Shown here one piece after another: positions 57,791 through 64,000 of a DNA stretch of 64,000 bases. The stretch is taken from positions 310,001 to 374,000 of the forward strand of contig NZ_JAKUHT010000005.1 in the NCBI RefSeq assembly GCF_022436705.1, written 5' to 3'. The position numbers and the translations under genes are program-made. This DNA comes from Nocardioides sp. CFH 31398. Lineage in GTDB: Bacteria > Actinomycetota > Actinomycetes > Propionibacteriales > Nocardioidaceae. Each line of letters opens with the position of its first letter. Within the stretch, counting starts at the first letter, position 1. The notes beneath the pieces were generated by a model. The model was not told the DNA's origin. It searched no databases and saw only the letters and a program-made list of their open reading frames with translations.

Positions 57791-58306
57791 GGCGTCGGGG
57801 TCCTCGGATCGGACGCGACACGCACGCTCGAGCACGAGTCCTGCCACCACCACGGCCGCTGCGGCCACGGCCGCCGCGGCCGACCGGGCGAGCCGCTGGT
57901 CGGCCAGCTCGGTGCCGAGACCCACCCACGACAGCGCGTAGCCGGCGTACCCCCCGGCCACCAGGGCGCCGCCGACCGCGCAGGCGCGGGCCATCACGAG
58001 CCGGTTGACGGCGCGGTGCGGCTCGAGGCGACGGGCCGGGTCGGTCAGGGAGCGTCGGGTGGCGACCGCGGTGAGGACGAGGATCCCCGCGACCACGGCC
58101 AGCACCAGCACCGAGGCCCACGGCACCAGCGGGGGCACCCGGTCCAGCGCCGCGGACCCGGGGCGGACCAGCCACCCGAGGACCAGGCCCGCCGCGACCG
58201 CCGAGGCGGGGGCGGCGGGGCCCAGCGGGCGCATCGCCCGCGGGTCGGGCTCCTCGGGTCCGGACCCGTCGGGCGCGTCGGGGTCCTGCGGGCCCGGGAG
58301 GGTCAC
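57788..58306 (-). CDS. DUF3180 membrane protein
   Basis: A 172-residue protein with four hydrophobic segments (about 30-50, 63-85, 108-130 and 143-160) after a Pro/Asp-rich N-terminal tail. DUF3180 genes typically follow folK in actinobacteria, as here; the function is unknown. GTG 58306 overlaps the folK stop as GTGA, so it is translated with the folate operon. A role in folate metabolism has not been shown. Confidence 0.85.
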   Translation of the reverse strand: MTLPGPQDPDAPDGSGPEEPDPRAMRPLGPAAPASAVAAGLVLGWLVRPGSAALDRVPPLVPWASVLVLAVVAGILVLTAVATRRSLTDPARRLEPHRAVNRLVMARACAVGGALVAGGYAGYALSWVGLGTELADQRLARSAAAAVAAAAVVVAGLVLERACRVRSEDPDA

Positions 58307-58872
58307 TGCAGGTCGAGGGCCAGGTCGTCGCGCTTGGTGACGCCGTGGCGGTCGGCCTTGCCGAGCAGGTCGGCGACCTGGCCGTGGCCGGGGATCTCGG
58401 CGTCCGGCTCGAGGTCGTACCAGGGCTGCAGCACGAAGGCGCGCTCGTGGGCCTTCGGGTGCGGCAGTCGCAGCCAGTCCTCGTCGCTGCGGCGGTCCCC
58501 CACCACGATGAGGTCGACGTCCAGGGTGCGCGGGGCGTTCTTCACCTCGCTGCGCTCGCGGTCGAAGGTGTCCTCGATGGCCATGGCGCGGTCCATGAGG
58601 CGCGCGGCCGACAGCGTGGTGTCGAAGAGGACGACGGCGTTCAGGTAGAGCTCGGAGCCCTCGGGGGCGTCGACGGGGACGGTCTCGTACACCGGGGACA
58701 CGTCGGTCAGCCACACCTCGGGGGTGTCGGCCAGCGCGTCGACGGCGCCCTGCAGGTTCGCCAGGCGGTCACCCAGGTTCGAGCCCAGCGCGACCACCGT
58801 CCGGCGGATGGGGTGCATCTCGCCGGTGAGGGTGTCCGTGCTGATCATGTGCGGGTTCGGGGTCTCGGTCAC
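58303..58872 (-). CDS. folK: 2-amino-4-hydroxy-6-hydroxymethyldihydropteridine diphosphokinase
   Basis: Activates the pterin alcohol with ATP for dihydropteroate synthase. A 189-residue HPPK with V-A-L-G-S-N-L-G-D-R near residue 27, the pterin site P-V-Y-E-T, the Mg-binding R-T-L-D-V-D-L-I near 125, and L-P-H-P-K-A-H-E-R-A-F-V-L near 150. The first 20 residues are extra. GTG 58872 overlaps the folB stop (GTGA). Confidence 0.97.
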   Translation of the reverse strand: MTETPNPHMISTDTLTGEMHPIRRTVVALGSNLGDRLANLQGAVDALADTPEVWLTDVSPVYETVPVDAPEGSELYLNAVVLFDTTLSAARLMDRAMAIEDTFDRERSEVKNAPRTLDVDLIVVGDRRSDEDWLRLPHPKAHERAFVLQPWYDLEPDAEIPGHGQVADLLGKADRHGVTKRDDLALDLQ

Positions 58873-59297
58873 GCGTCGGCCCTCTTCCGGGTGATGGTCA
58901 GCGCGACGTCGGAGAACGTCGCGTCGATGGGCGCGTCCGGCTTGTGCACCGTGACCCGCACCCAGGCCACCGGTCCCGCTGCCAGGCAGAGGTCCGCGAC
59001 GCGCTGGGCGACGGTCTCGATGAGGTCCACCGGATCGCTTTCGACGGCGGCCTTGACCGCCGCCACGAGAGTTCCGTAGTCCACGGTGTCGTGCAAGTCG
59101 TCGCTCGCCGCGGCGGGCGCGGTGTCGAGCCCCAGCGTCAGGTCGACGCCGAAGACCTGCCCGTCCCGCTTCTCGTGCTCGAGGACCCCGTGGTGGCCCC
59201 AGCACTCGATGCCGCGCACGGTCAGCTCGTCGGCGACGCCCGTGGAGTGCGCGGGCGCGACGACGGGGTCCGAGATCGAGGTCACAGGGCGCATCAT
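58869..59297 (-). CDS. folB: Dihydroneopterin aldolase
   Basis: Cleaves dihydroneopterin to the 6-hydroxymethyl pterin. A 142-residue protein with the FolB core: E-L-T-V-R-G-I-E-C-W-G-H-H-G-V near residue 23, Q-V-F-G-V-D-L-T-L, D-Y-G-T-L near 75, the catalytic region L-I-E-T-V-A-Q-R-V near 95 and V-H-K-P-D-A-P. ATG 59297 overlaps the folP stop (ATGA); the first about 20 residues are outside the usual domain, so a later GTG (59285) is possible. Confidence 0.96.
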   Translation of the reverse strand: MMRPVTSISDPVVAPAHSTGVADELTVRGIECWGHHGVLEHEKRDGQVFGVDLTLGLDTAPAAASDDLHDTVDYGTLVAAVKAAVESDPVDLIETVAQRVADLCLAAGPVAWVRVTVHKPDAPIDATFSDVALTITRKRADA

Positions 59298-60178
59298 GCC
59301 CTGTCCGGGGCGGCCTGCCGCCAGCGGCGTACGACGGCGACGGCGTCGAGGGTGGCCCGGACGTCGTGGACCCGCAGCCCCCACGCCCCCGCCTGCGCGG
59401 CGAGGGTGCTGACGGCGACGTTCGCGGCCTCCCGCTCCCCCACGGAGCGCGGGGCGCCGGTGTCGGGGTCGGCCAGCAGCGAGCCCAGGAAGGACTTGCG
59501 GCTCGCGCCCACCAGCAGGGGGCGGCCGAGGGCGGAGAGCTCGTCGAGGGCGGCGAGCAGGTCCCAGTTGTGCTCACCGGTCTTCGCGAAGCCCAGCCCG
59601 GGGTCGAGGACCACCCGGTCCTCGGGGACGCCGGCCTTCGTGGCCGCCGCGAGGCGGTCACCGAGCTCGGCGACGACGCCGCCGACCACCCCGCCGGGGC
59701 CGTCGTACGACGCGAAGCCGGTCATCTCGTGGCTGTGGGCGCGCCAGTGCATGGCGACGTAGACCAGGTCGGCGTCCGCCCCGGCCACGACGTCGAGGAC
59801 GCCGGGATCGGCGAGCCCGCCCGAGACGTCGTTGACGACCGTCGCGCCCGCCTCCACCGCGGCCGCGGCCACCTCGGCGCGCATCGTGTCGACCGAGACC
59901 GCGACGCCGTCGGCGGCGAGGCCGGCCACGACGGGCAGCACGCGGTCGAGCTCCTCGGCGACGTCGGGACGCCGGGCACCCGGGCGGGTCGACTCGCCCC
60001 CGACGTCGACGAGGTCGGCCCCGTCGGCGGCGAGACGGCGTCCGTGGGCCAGCGCGGCGTCCACGTCGGCCCAGCGACCGCCGTCGGAGAACGAGTCGGG
60101 CGTGACGTTCAGGACGCCCATCACCCTCGGCCAGCCCCGCGGCGCCAGCAGCGGGTGGACGCCCGTCCGCTCGCTCAC
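59294..60178 (-). CDS. folP: Dihydropteroate synthase
   Basis: Joins the pterin pyrophosphate with para-aminobenzoate; it is the sulfonamide target. A 294-residue TIM-barrel with the pyrophosphate loop G-V-L-N-V-T-P-D-S-F-S-D-G-G near residue 22, G-G-E-S-T-R-P-G-A near 60, L-D-P-G-L-G-F-A-K near 195 and G-A-S-R-K-S-F-L-G near 223. GTG 60178 is 7 bp after the folE stop. Confidence 0.97.
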   Translation of the reverse strand: MSERTGVHPLLAPRGWPRVMGVLNVTPDSFSDGGRWADVDAALAHGRRLAADGADLVDVGGESTRPGARRPDVAEELDRVLPVVAGLAADGVAVSVDTMRAEVAAAAVEAGATVVNDVSGGLADPGVLDVVAGADADLVYVAMHWRAHSHEMTGFASYDGPGGVVGGVVAELGDRLAAATKAGVPEDRVVLDPGLGFAKTGEHNWDLLAALDELSALGRPLLVGASRKSFLGSLLADPDTGAPRSVGEREAANVAVSTLAAQAGAWGLRVHDVRATLDAVAVVRRWRQAAPDRA

Positions 60179-60185
60179 CGGCGCC

Positions 60186-60800
60186 TCACCGGGCCTGGTG
60201 GATGAGCGCCATCGCCTCCTGGCGGGTGGCGGCGCGGTGCATGATGCCGCGGACCGCCGAGGTCACCGTGCGCGCCCCGCGCTTGCGGACCCCGCGCATC
60301 GTCATGCACAGGTGCTCGGCCTCGATGACGACGATCGCGCCGCGCGCCTCGAGGACCTCCATGAGGGAGTCCGCGACCTGGGTGGTCAGCCGCTCCTGGA
60401 CCTGCAGGCGACGCGAGTACATGTCGACGAGGCGGGCCAGCTTGGACAGACCGGTGATCTTGCCGGACTCCGCCGGGATGTAGCCGACGTGCGCGACCCC
60501 GGTGAAGGGGACCATGTGGTGCTCGCACAGCGACCACAGCTCGATGTCGCGGACGAGCACCATCTCGTCGTGACCGAGGTCGAACGTCGTGGCCAGCACC
60601 TCGTCGGGCGCCTGGCGCATGCCGGCCGTGAGCTCGGCGTACGCCCGGGCGACGCGGGCGGGGGTCTCCCGCAGCCCCTCGCGCTCGGGGTCCTCCCCGA
60701 TCGCGGCGAGGAGCTCGCGGACGGCGGCCTCCGCGCGGGCGTGGTCGAACGGCGGCACGGAGGCGGGGTCGACCGCCGGGGTGTGGACCGGGTTGGTCAC
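60186..60800 (-). CDS. folE: GTP cyclohydrolase I
   Basis: First step of tetrahydrofolate synthesis, GTP to dihydroneopterin triphosphate. A 204-residue zinc enzyme with S-L-C-E-H-H-M-V-P near residue 91 and a second zinc cysteine in E-H-L-C-M-T-M-R-G near 160. GTG 60800 with AGGTGA upstream is chosen; the open frame continues into the ftsH end but is not conserved there. Follows ftsH by 7 bp in the same operon. Confidence 0.97.
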   Translation of the reverse strand: MTNPVHTPAVDPASVPPFDHARAEAAVRELLAAIGEDPEREGLRETPARVARAYAELTAGMRQAPDEVLATTFDLGHDEMVLVRDIELWSLCEHHMVPFTGVAHVGYIPAESGKITGLSKLARLVDMYSRRLQVQERLTTQVADSLMEVLEARGAIVVIEAEHLCMTMRGVRKRGARTVTSAVRGIMHRAATRQEAMALIHQAR

Positions 60801-60807
60801 GCCGGGC

Positions 60808-62859
60808 TCACCTGGTCCCGTCGACGCCCGGGTCGCCGTGGACGTCGCCGCCGGGCCCCGGCGGGCTGATGACCACGCCACCGCCCTCGGACTCCTTGCC
60901 GAGGTCGACGCCGGGCCCCGCGCCGTTCGCCTTGACCCGGTCGCGGATCTCCTGGGGGATCTCGACGGGCGGGATCTCGGACGGCCGACGCTGCGGCGAA
61001 CCGGTCCAGGCCGGGCGCTCCTCGACGCGGCGCAGCGGCTCGAACACCGCGGCCACCTGCGCCTTGTCGAGGGTCTCCTTGTCGAGCAGGGCGAGCACCA
61101 GGGCGTCGAGGACGTCGCGGTTGCGCTCCAGCGCGTCGTACGCCTCCTGGTGGGCGGTCGCGAGCAGCTTCTTGACCTCCTCGTCGACCGCGGCGGCGGT
61201 CTGCTCGGAGTAGTCGCGGCTGTGCCCCATGTCGCGGCCGAGGAACGGCTCGGAGTTGTCCGAACCGAGCTTGACCGCGCCGAGGCGCTCGGTCATGCCG
61301 TACTGGGTCACCATCGCGCGGGCCAGGTTCGTGGCCTTGTCGATGTCGTTGCCGGCGCCCGAGGTCACGTCGTGGAAGATCAGCGCCTCGGCCGCCATCC
61401 CGCCCAGCATGTAGGCGAGCTTGTCGAGCATCTCGGAGCGGGTCTGGGAGTACTTGTCCTCGTCGGGCAGCACCATCGTGTAGCCCAGCGCACGGCCCCG
61501 CGGCAGGATCGTCACCTTGTGCACCGGGTCGGTGGTCGGCATCGCCGCCGCTACCAGGGCGTGGCCGCCCTCGTGGTAGGCGGTGATGAGCTTCTCCTTC
61601 TCGCTCATCAGCCGGGTACGGCGCTGCGGGCCCGCGATCACGCGGTCGATGGCCTCGTCGAGGGCCTCGTTCGTGATCCGCTTCGCGTTGTCGCGGGCGG
61701 TCAGCAGGGCGGCCTCGTTGAGCACGTTGGCGAGGTCGGCGCCGGTGAAGCCCGGCGTCCGGCGGGCGACCGACATGAGGTCGATGCCGTCGGCGATCGG
61801 CTTGCCGCGCGAGTGCACCTCGAGGATCTTGTGGCGGCCCTTGAGGTCGGGGGCGTCGACCTGGATCTGGCGGTCGAAGCGGCCGGGGCGCAGCAGCGCG
61901 GGGTCGAGGACGTCGGGCCGGTTGGTCGCGGCGATGAGGATGACGCCGCCGCGGACGTCGAAGCCGTCCATCTCGACGAGCAGCTGGTTCAGGGTCTGCT
62001 CGCGCTCGTCGTGACCGCCGCCCATGCCGGCGCCGCGGTGGCGGCCGACCGCGTCGATCTCGTCGATGAAGACGATGGCGGGGGCGTTCTCCTTCGCCTG
62101 CTCGAACAGGTCGCGGACCCGGCTGGCGCCGACACCGACGAACATCTCGACGAAGTCGGAGCCGGAGATGGAGTAGAAGGGGACGCCGGCCTCGCCCGCG
62201 ACGGCGCGCGCGAGCAGCGTCTTGCCGGTGCCGGGAGGGCCGTAGAGCAGGACGCCCTTGGGGATCTTCGCGCCGACGGCCTGGAACTTCGCGGGCTCGG
62301 AGAGGAACTCCTTGATCTCGCCGAGCTCCTCGATGGCCTCCTCGCAGCCCGCCACGTCGGCGAACGTCGACTTCGGCATGTCCTTGCTGATGAGCTTCGC
62401 CTTGGACTTGGCGAACTGCATGACGCCGCGGCCGCCGCCCTGCATCTGGTTGAAGAAGAACAGGAACAGGGCGACGATCAGCAGGATCGGCAGCAGCGTG
62501 AGCAGGAGCGACCCGAAGACGCTGGGCTGGGGGTTCTCGGAGGTGGAGGACTCGATGTCGCCCGACTCGACCTGGGCGTCGACCGCGTCGATGATCCCTT
62601 CCTGCTGGCCGTCGACCCAGTACGCGACGACCTCGTTGCCGCCGTCGCGGTCGACGTCGTCGTCCAGCGTGGCCTGGATCTGCTGGTCGCCGTCGACGAA
62701 GGTGATCTCCTTGACCTGGCCGGCCGCGATGTACTCCTCCATGCGCGAGGTGGAGATCTCGTCCTCACCGCCGCCGGGGGCCAGGAAGTTCAGGGCCAGG
62801 AGCACGCCGGCCACCGCCAGCACGATCCACAGCCACGGACCCTTGAACGCTCGCTTCAC
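60808..62859 (-). CDS. ftsH: ATP-dependent zinc metalloprotease
   Basis: Membrane-anchored AAA+ protease that degrades damaged membrane and some cytosolic proteins. A 683-residue protein: membrane segment 1 (about 9-28), an extracytoplasmic domain, membrane segment 2 (about 107-127), AAA domain with G-P-P-G-T-G-K-T near 207 and the pore loop [19 protein letters not shown] region, then the zinc protease H-E-G-G-H near 430 and third ligand D near 505. The C-terminal tail is Pro/Gly-rich. GTG 62859 has GAAGG upstream. Heads the folE-P-B-K operon. Confidence 0.98.
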   Translation of the reverse strand: MKRAFKGPWLWIVLAVAGVLLALNFLAPGGGEDEISTSRMEEYIAAGQVKEITFVDGDQQIQATLDDDVDRDGGNEVVAYWVDGQQEGIIDAVDAQVESGDIESSTSENPQPSVFGSLLLTLLPILLIVALFLFFFNQMQGGGRGVMQFAKSKAKLISKDMPKSTFADVAGCEEAIEELGEIKEFLSEPAKFQAVGAKIPKGVLLYGPPGTGKTLLARAVAGEAGVPFYSISGSDFVEMFVGVGASRVRDLFEQAKENAPAIVFIDEIDAVGRHRGAGMGGGHDEREQTLNQLLVEMDGFDVRGGVILIAATNRPDVLDPALLRPGRFDRQIQVDAPDLKGRHKILEVHSRGKPIADGIDLMSVARRTPGFTGADLANVLNEAALLTARDNAKRITNEALDEAIDRVIAGPQRRTRLMSEKEKLITAYHEGGHALVAAAMPTTDPVHKVTILPRGRALGYTMVLPDEDKYSQTRSEMLDKLAYMLGGMAAEALIFHDVTSGAGNDIDKATNLARAMVTQYGMTERLGAVKLGSDNSEPFLGRDMGHSRDYSEQTAAAVDEEVKKLLATAHQEAYDALERNRDVLDALVLALLDKETLDKAQVAAVFEPLRRVEERPAWTGSPQRRPSEIPPVEIPQEIRDRVKANGAGPGVDLGKESEGGGVVISPPGPGGDVHGDPGVDGTR

Positions 62860-62985
62860 GAAGTCCTTCTCGCCTTTGTCTTCTCAGACGGGCCCGGGGG
62901 CCGCTCGTCACGGATGAGGAGGTCGACGGTACCCGGCGCCACCGACACAGGCCCATCCTCTCAGGCGGCGCTCAGGAGGGCCTCC

Positions 62986-63540
62986 TCAGGAGGAGTAGAC
63001 GTGCGGCGCGAGCGTGCCGATGTCGCGGAGGTTGCGGTAGCGCTCGTCGTAGTCGAGCCCGTAGCCGACGACGAACTCGTTCGGGATGTCCCACCCGACG
63101 TACTTCGGCTCGACCGGCATGGCGAGCGCCTCGGGCTTGCGCAGCAGCGTGGCGATCTCGACCGAGGCGGGGTTGCGGCTCGACAGGTTGGAGATCAGCC
63201 ACGACAGCGTCAGCCCGGTGTCGATGATCTCGTCGACGACGAGCACGTGGCGACCGGAGATGTCGGTGTCGAGGTCCTTGAGGATGCGGACGACGCCGCT
63301 CGACTTGGTGCCCGAGCCGTAGGAGGAGACGGCCATGAAGTCCATCTCGAGGTGGCGGTCGAGCGCCCTGGCCAGGTCGGCCATGACCATGACGGCGCCG
63401 CGCAGCACGCCGACCAGCAGCAGGTCGCGGCCCTCGTAGTCGGCCTTGATCCGCTCGGCCATCTCGGCCAGCCGGCCCTGGATCTGCTCCTCGGTGAAGA
63501 GGACGTGCACCAGGTCGCCCTCAACGGCGCTCGTGTCCAT
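62986..63540 (-). CDS. hpt: Hypoxanthine phosphoribosyltransferase
   Basis: Purine salvage enzyme: hypoxanthine or guanine plus PRPP to IMP or GMP. A 184-residue protein with the PRPP loop [13 protein letters not shown] near residue 100, V-L-R-G-A-V-M near 46 and the C-terminal [13 protein letters not shown] 63540 lies 8 nt from TAGCCT (63549-63554), whose TAG is the tilS stop. It lies between tilS and ftsH as in most actinobacteria. Confidence 0.97.
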   Translation of the reverse strand: MDTSAVEGDLVHVLFTEEQIQGRLAEMAERIKADYEGRDLLLVGVLRGAVMVMADLARALDRHLEMDFMAVSSYGSGTKSSGVVRILKDLDTDISGRHVLVVDEIIDTGLTLSWLISNLSSRNPASVEIATLLRKPEALAMPVEPKYVGWDIPNEFVVGYGLDYDERYRNLRDIGTLAPHVYSS

Positions 63541-63548
63541 GGACGACG

Positions 63549-63554
63549 AGGCTA
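63549..63554 (-). promoter_or_regulatory. -10 box of hpt, sharing the tilS stop codon
   Basis: TAGCCT on the minus strand, 8 nt before ATG 63540. Bases 63554-63552 are the TAG stop of tilS. Confidence 0.55.
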
Positions 63555-64000
63555 CGGCCTCCGGTCGTCGTCCGTCGCCGGGGTCGGCGGTGGGGCCGCC
63601 AGGTGGATCATCCCGTCGCGCCGCACGACCCGCAGCGGGCCCGGGAGGTCGGCCCAGCGCTGGCCGTGCCAGTCCACGACCAGGGCCTCGGCGCCGAGCA
63701 CGTGGACGTGCGCGAGCTCGGCGGGCGGGGCCCCGGCGGCCAGCGCAGCGCGGTGCAGCGCCCGGCGCCGCAGCGGTCCCGGGGCGGCGGCGAGGACGCC
63801 GGCGGCGTAGGTGTGCTCGCCGGGCCCGCCCCGGGCCGCGTCGGCGCGGAGGGTCTCGGCGAGGTCGTCGAGCAGCTCCATGTCGCCGCGCAGCTGCTCG
63901 CCCGTGCGGGCCAACGTCTGGGCGACCCCGGGCCCGAGCTCGGCCTCGAGGAGCGGCATGAGGGTGCCGCGCACCCGCGAGCGCAGGAACCGGGGGTCGG
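63552..64000 (-). CDS. tilS: tRNA(Ile)-lysidine synthase, C-terminal part (partial)
   Basis: The 5' end lies beyond the right edge, so the catalytic PP-loop is not visible. The remaining 149 residues match the helical C-terminal half of actinobacterial Til[22 protein letters not shown] near the edge, then [15 protein letters not shown] and [12 protein letters not shown]. TilS places lysidine at C34 of tRNA-Ile(CAU). The assignment leans on conserved order tilS-hpt-ftsH-folE. Ends in TAG. Confidence 0.9.
   Translation of the reverse strand, partial: DPRFLRSRVRGTLMPLLEAELGPGVAQTLARTGEQLRGDMELLDDLAETLRADAARGGPGEHTYAAGVLAAAPGPLRRRALHRAALAAGAPPAELAHVHVLGAEALVVDWHGQRWADLPGPLRVVRRDGMIHLAAPPPTPATDDDRRP

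Noticed and set aside
1..64000. rRNA, tRNA or prophage genes
   Set aside because: I looked for tRNA-like cloverleaf and T-loop (GGTTCGAATCC) sequences and phage structural or integrase motifs and found none I could support.

Overview
The window is about 64 kb of very GC-rich (roughly 73%) DNA from an actinobacterium. Gene content, codon bias and gene order point to the order Propionibacteriales, probably a Nocardioides-like genus. That placement is inferred from lsr2, clpC, DUF3073, DUF3180, a DUF222/HNH gene and the purF-purM-DUF3073-amino-acid-dehydrogenase and clpC-lsr2-coaX-nadCB-panDC...folKBPE-ftsH-hpt-tilS gene orders, which are known in Streptomyces and relatives. No prophage, IS element, CRISPR array, rRNA or tRNA is visible. 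The DNA looks like ordinary chromosome with some accessory stretches.

Layout. 1-2.3 kb: a sugar-use locus (start of a solute-binding lipoprotein, galM, a LacI regulator) with three matching operator-like palindromes. 2.4-7.6 kb: GNAT acetyltransferase, a CapA-M15 fusion lipoprotein, small secreted and membrane proteins, and a PucR-type regulator. 7.8-10.7 kb: a two-subunit Tat-exported molybdenum hydroxylase resembling isoquinoline 1-oxidoreductase, followed by an abnormal poly-G/poly-C block. 10.8-16.1 kb: two SDR oxidoreductases, a diacylglycerol-kinase-like protein, a propeller-like protein and an LppX-like lipoprotein. 16.2-20.7 kb: an Fpg/Nei glycosylase, a secreted protein paired with a class E/F sortase, and a DUF222-HNH nuclease. 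21-25.1 kb: two paralogous secreted LVIVD propellers flanking a Met-rich DUF305 lipoprotein. 25.3-33.3 kb: Leu/Val-type dehydrogenase, DUF3073, purM, purF, a histidine kinase, an M20 dipeptidase and an SCP-like protein. 33.3-44.4 kb: PNPOx-like protein, Nei glycosylase, TerC behind a probable manganese riboswitch, WYL regulator divergent from a DrrAB-like ABC exporter, an esterase, an M1 peptidase, ArfB, membrane proteins and mutY. 44.5-64 kb: clpC, lsr2, coaX, nadC, nadB, panD, panC, DUF2520, a MidA-like protein, a GT2 glycosyltransferase, a GNAT protein, DUF3180, folK, folB, folP, folE, ftsH, hpt and the 3' end of tilS.

How genes work together. Three biosynthetic groups stand out: purines (purF, purM), NAD plus pantothenate/CoA (nadB, nadC, panC, panD, coaX) and tetrahydrofolate (folE, folP, folB, folK). 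Many genes overlap by ATGA or GTGA, which indicates translational coupling. Proteostasis and envelope functions (clpC, ftsH, hpt, lsr2) sit beside them.

Two regulatory themes emerged from reading the DNA. First, at least 22 genes carry a TANNNT-like -10 box only 6-8 nt upstream of an ATG/GTG, so they are probably transcribed without a leader. For two DNA glycosylases this start is confirmed by the obligatory Pro2 catalytic residue. In five cases the TAG of the -10 box is also the stop codon of the preceding gene. Second, terC has a yybP-ykoY-like leader whose 3' strand can either close the aptamer or hide the ribosome binding site.

The most interesting possible uncharacterised system is the LVIVD-DUF305-LVIVD cluster. 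Both propellers keep one histidine per blade, and the partner lipoprotein is rich in His pairs and Met motifs, suggesting an extracytoplasmic metal (perhaps copper) function.
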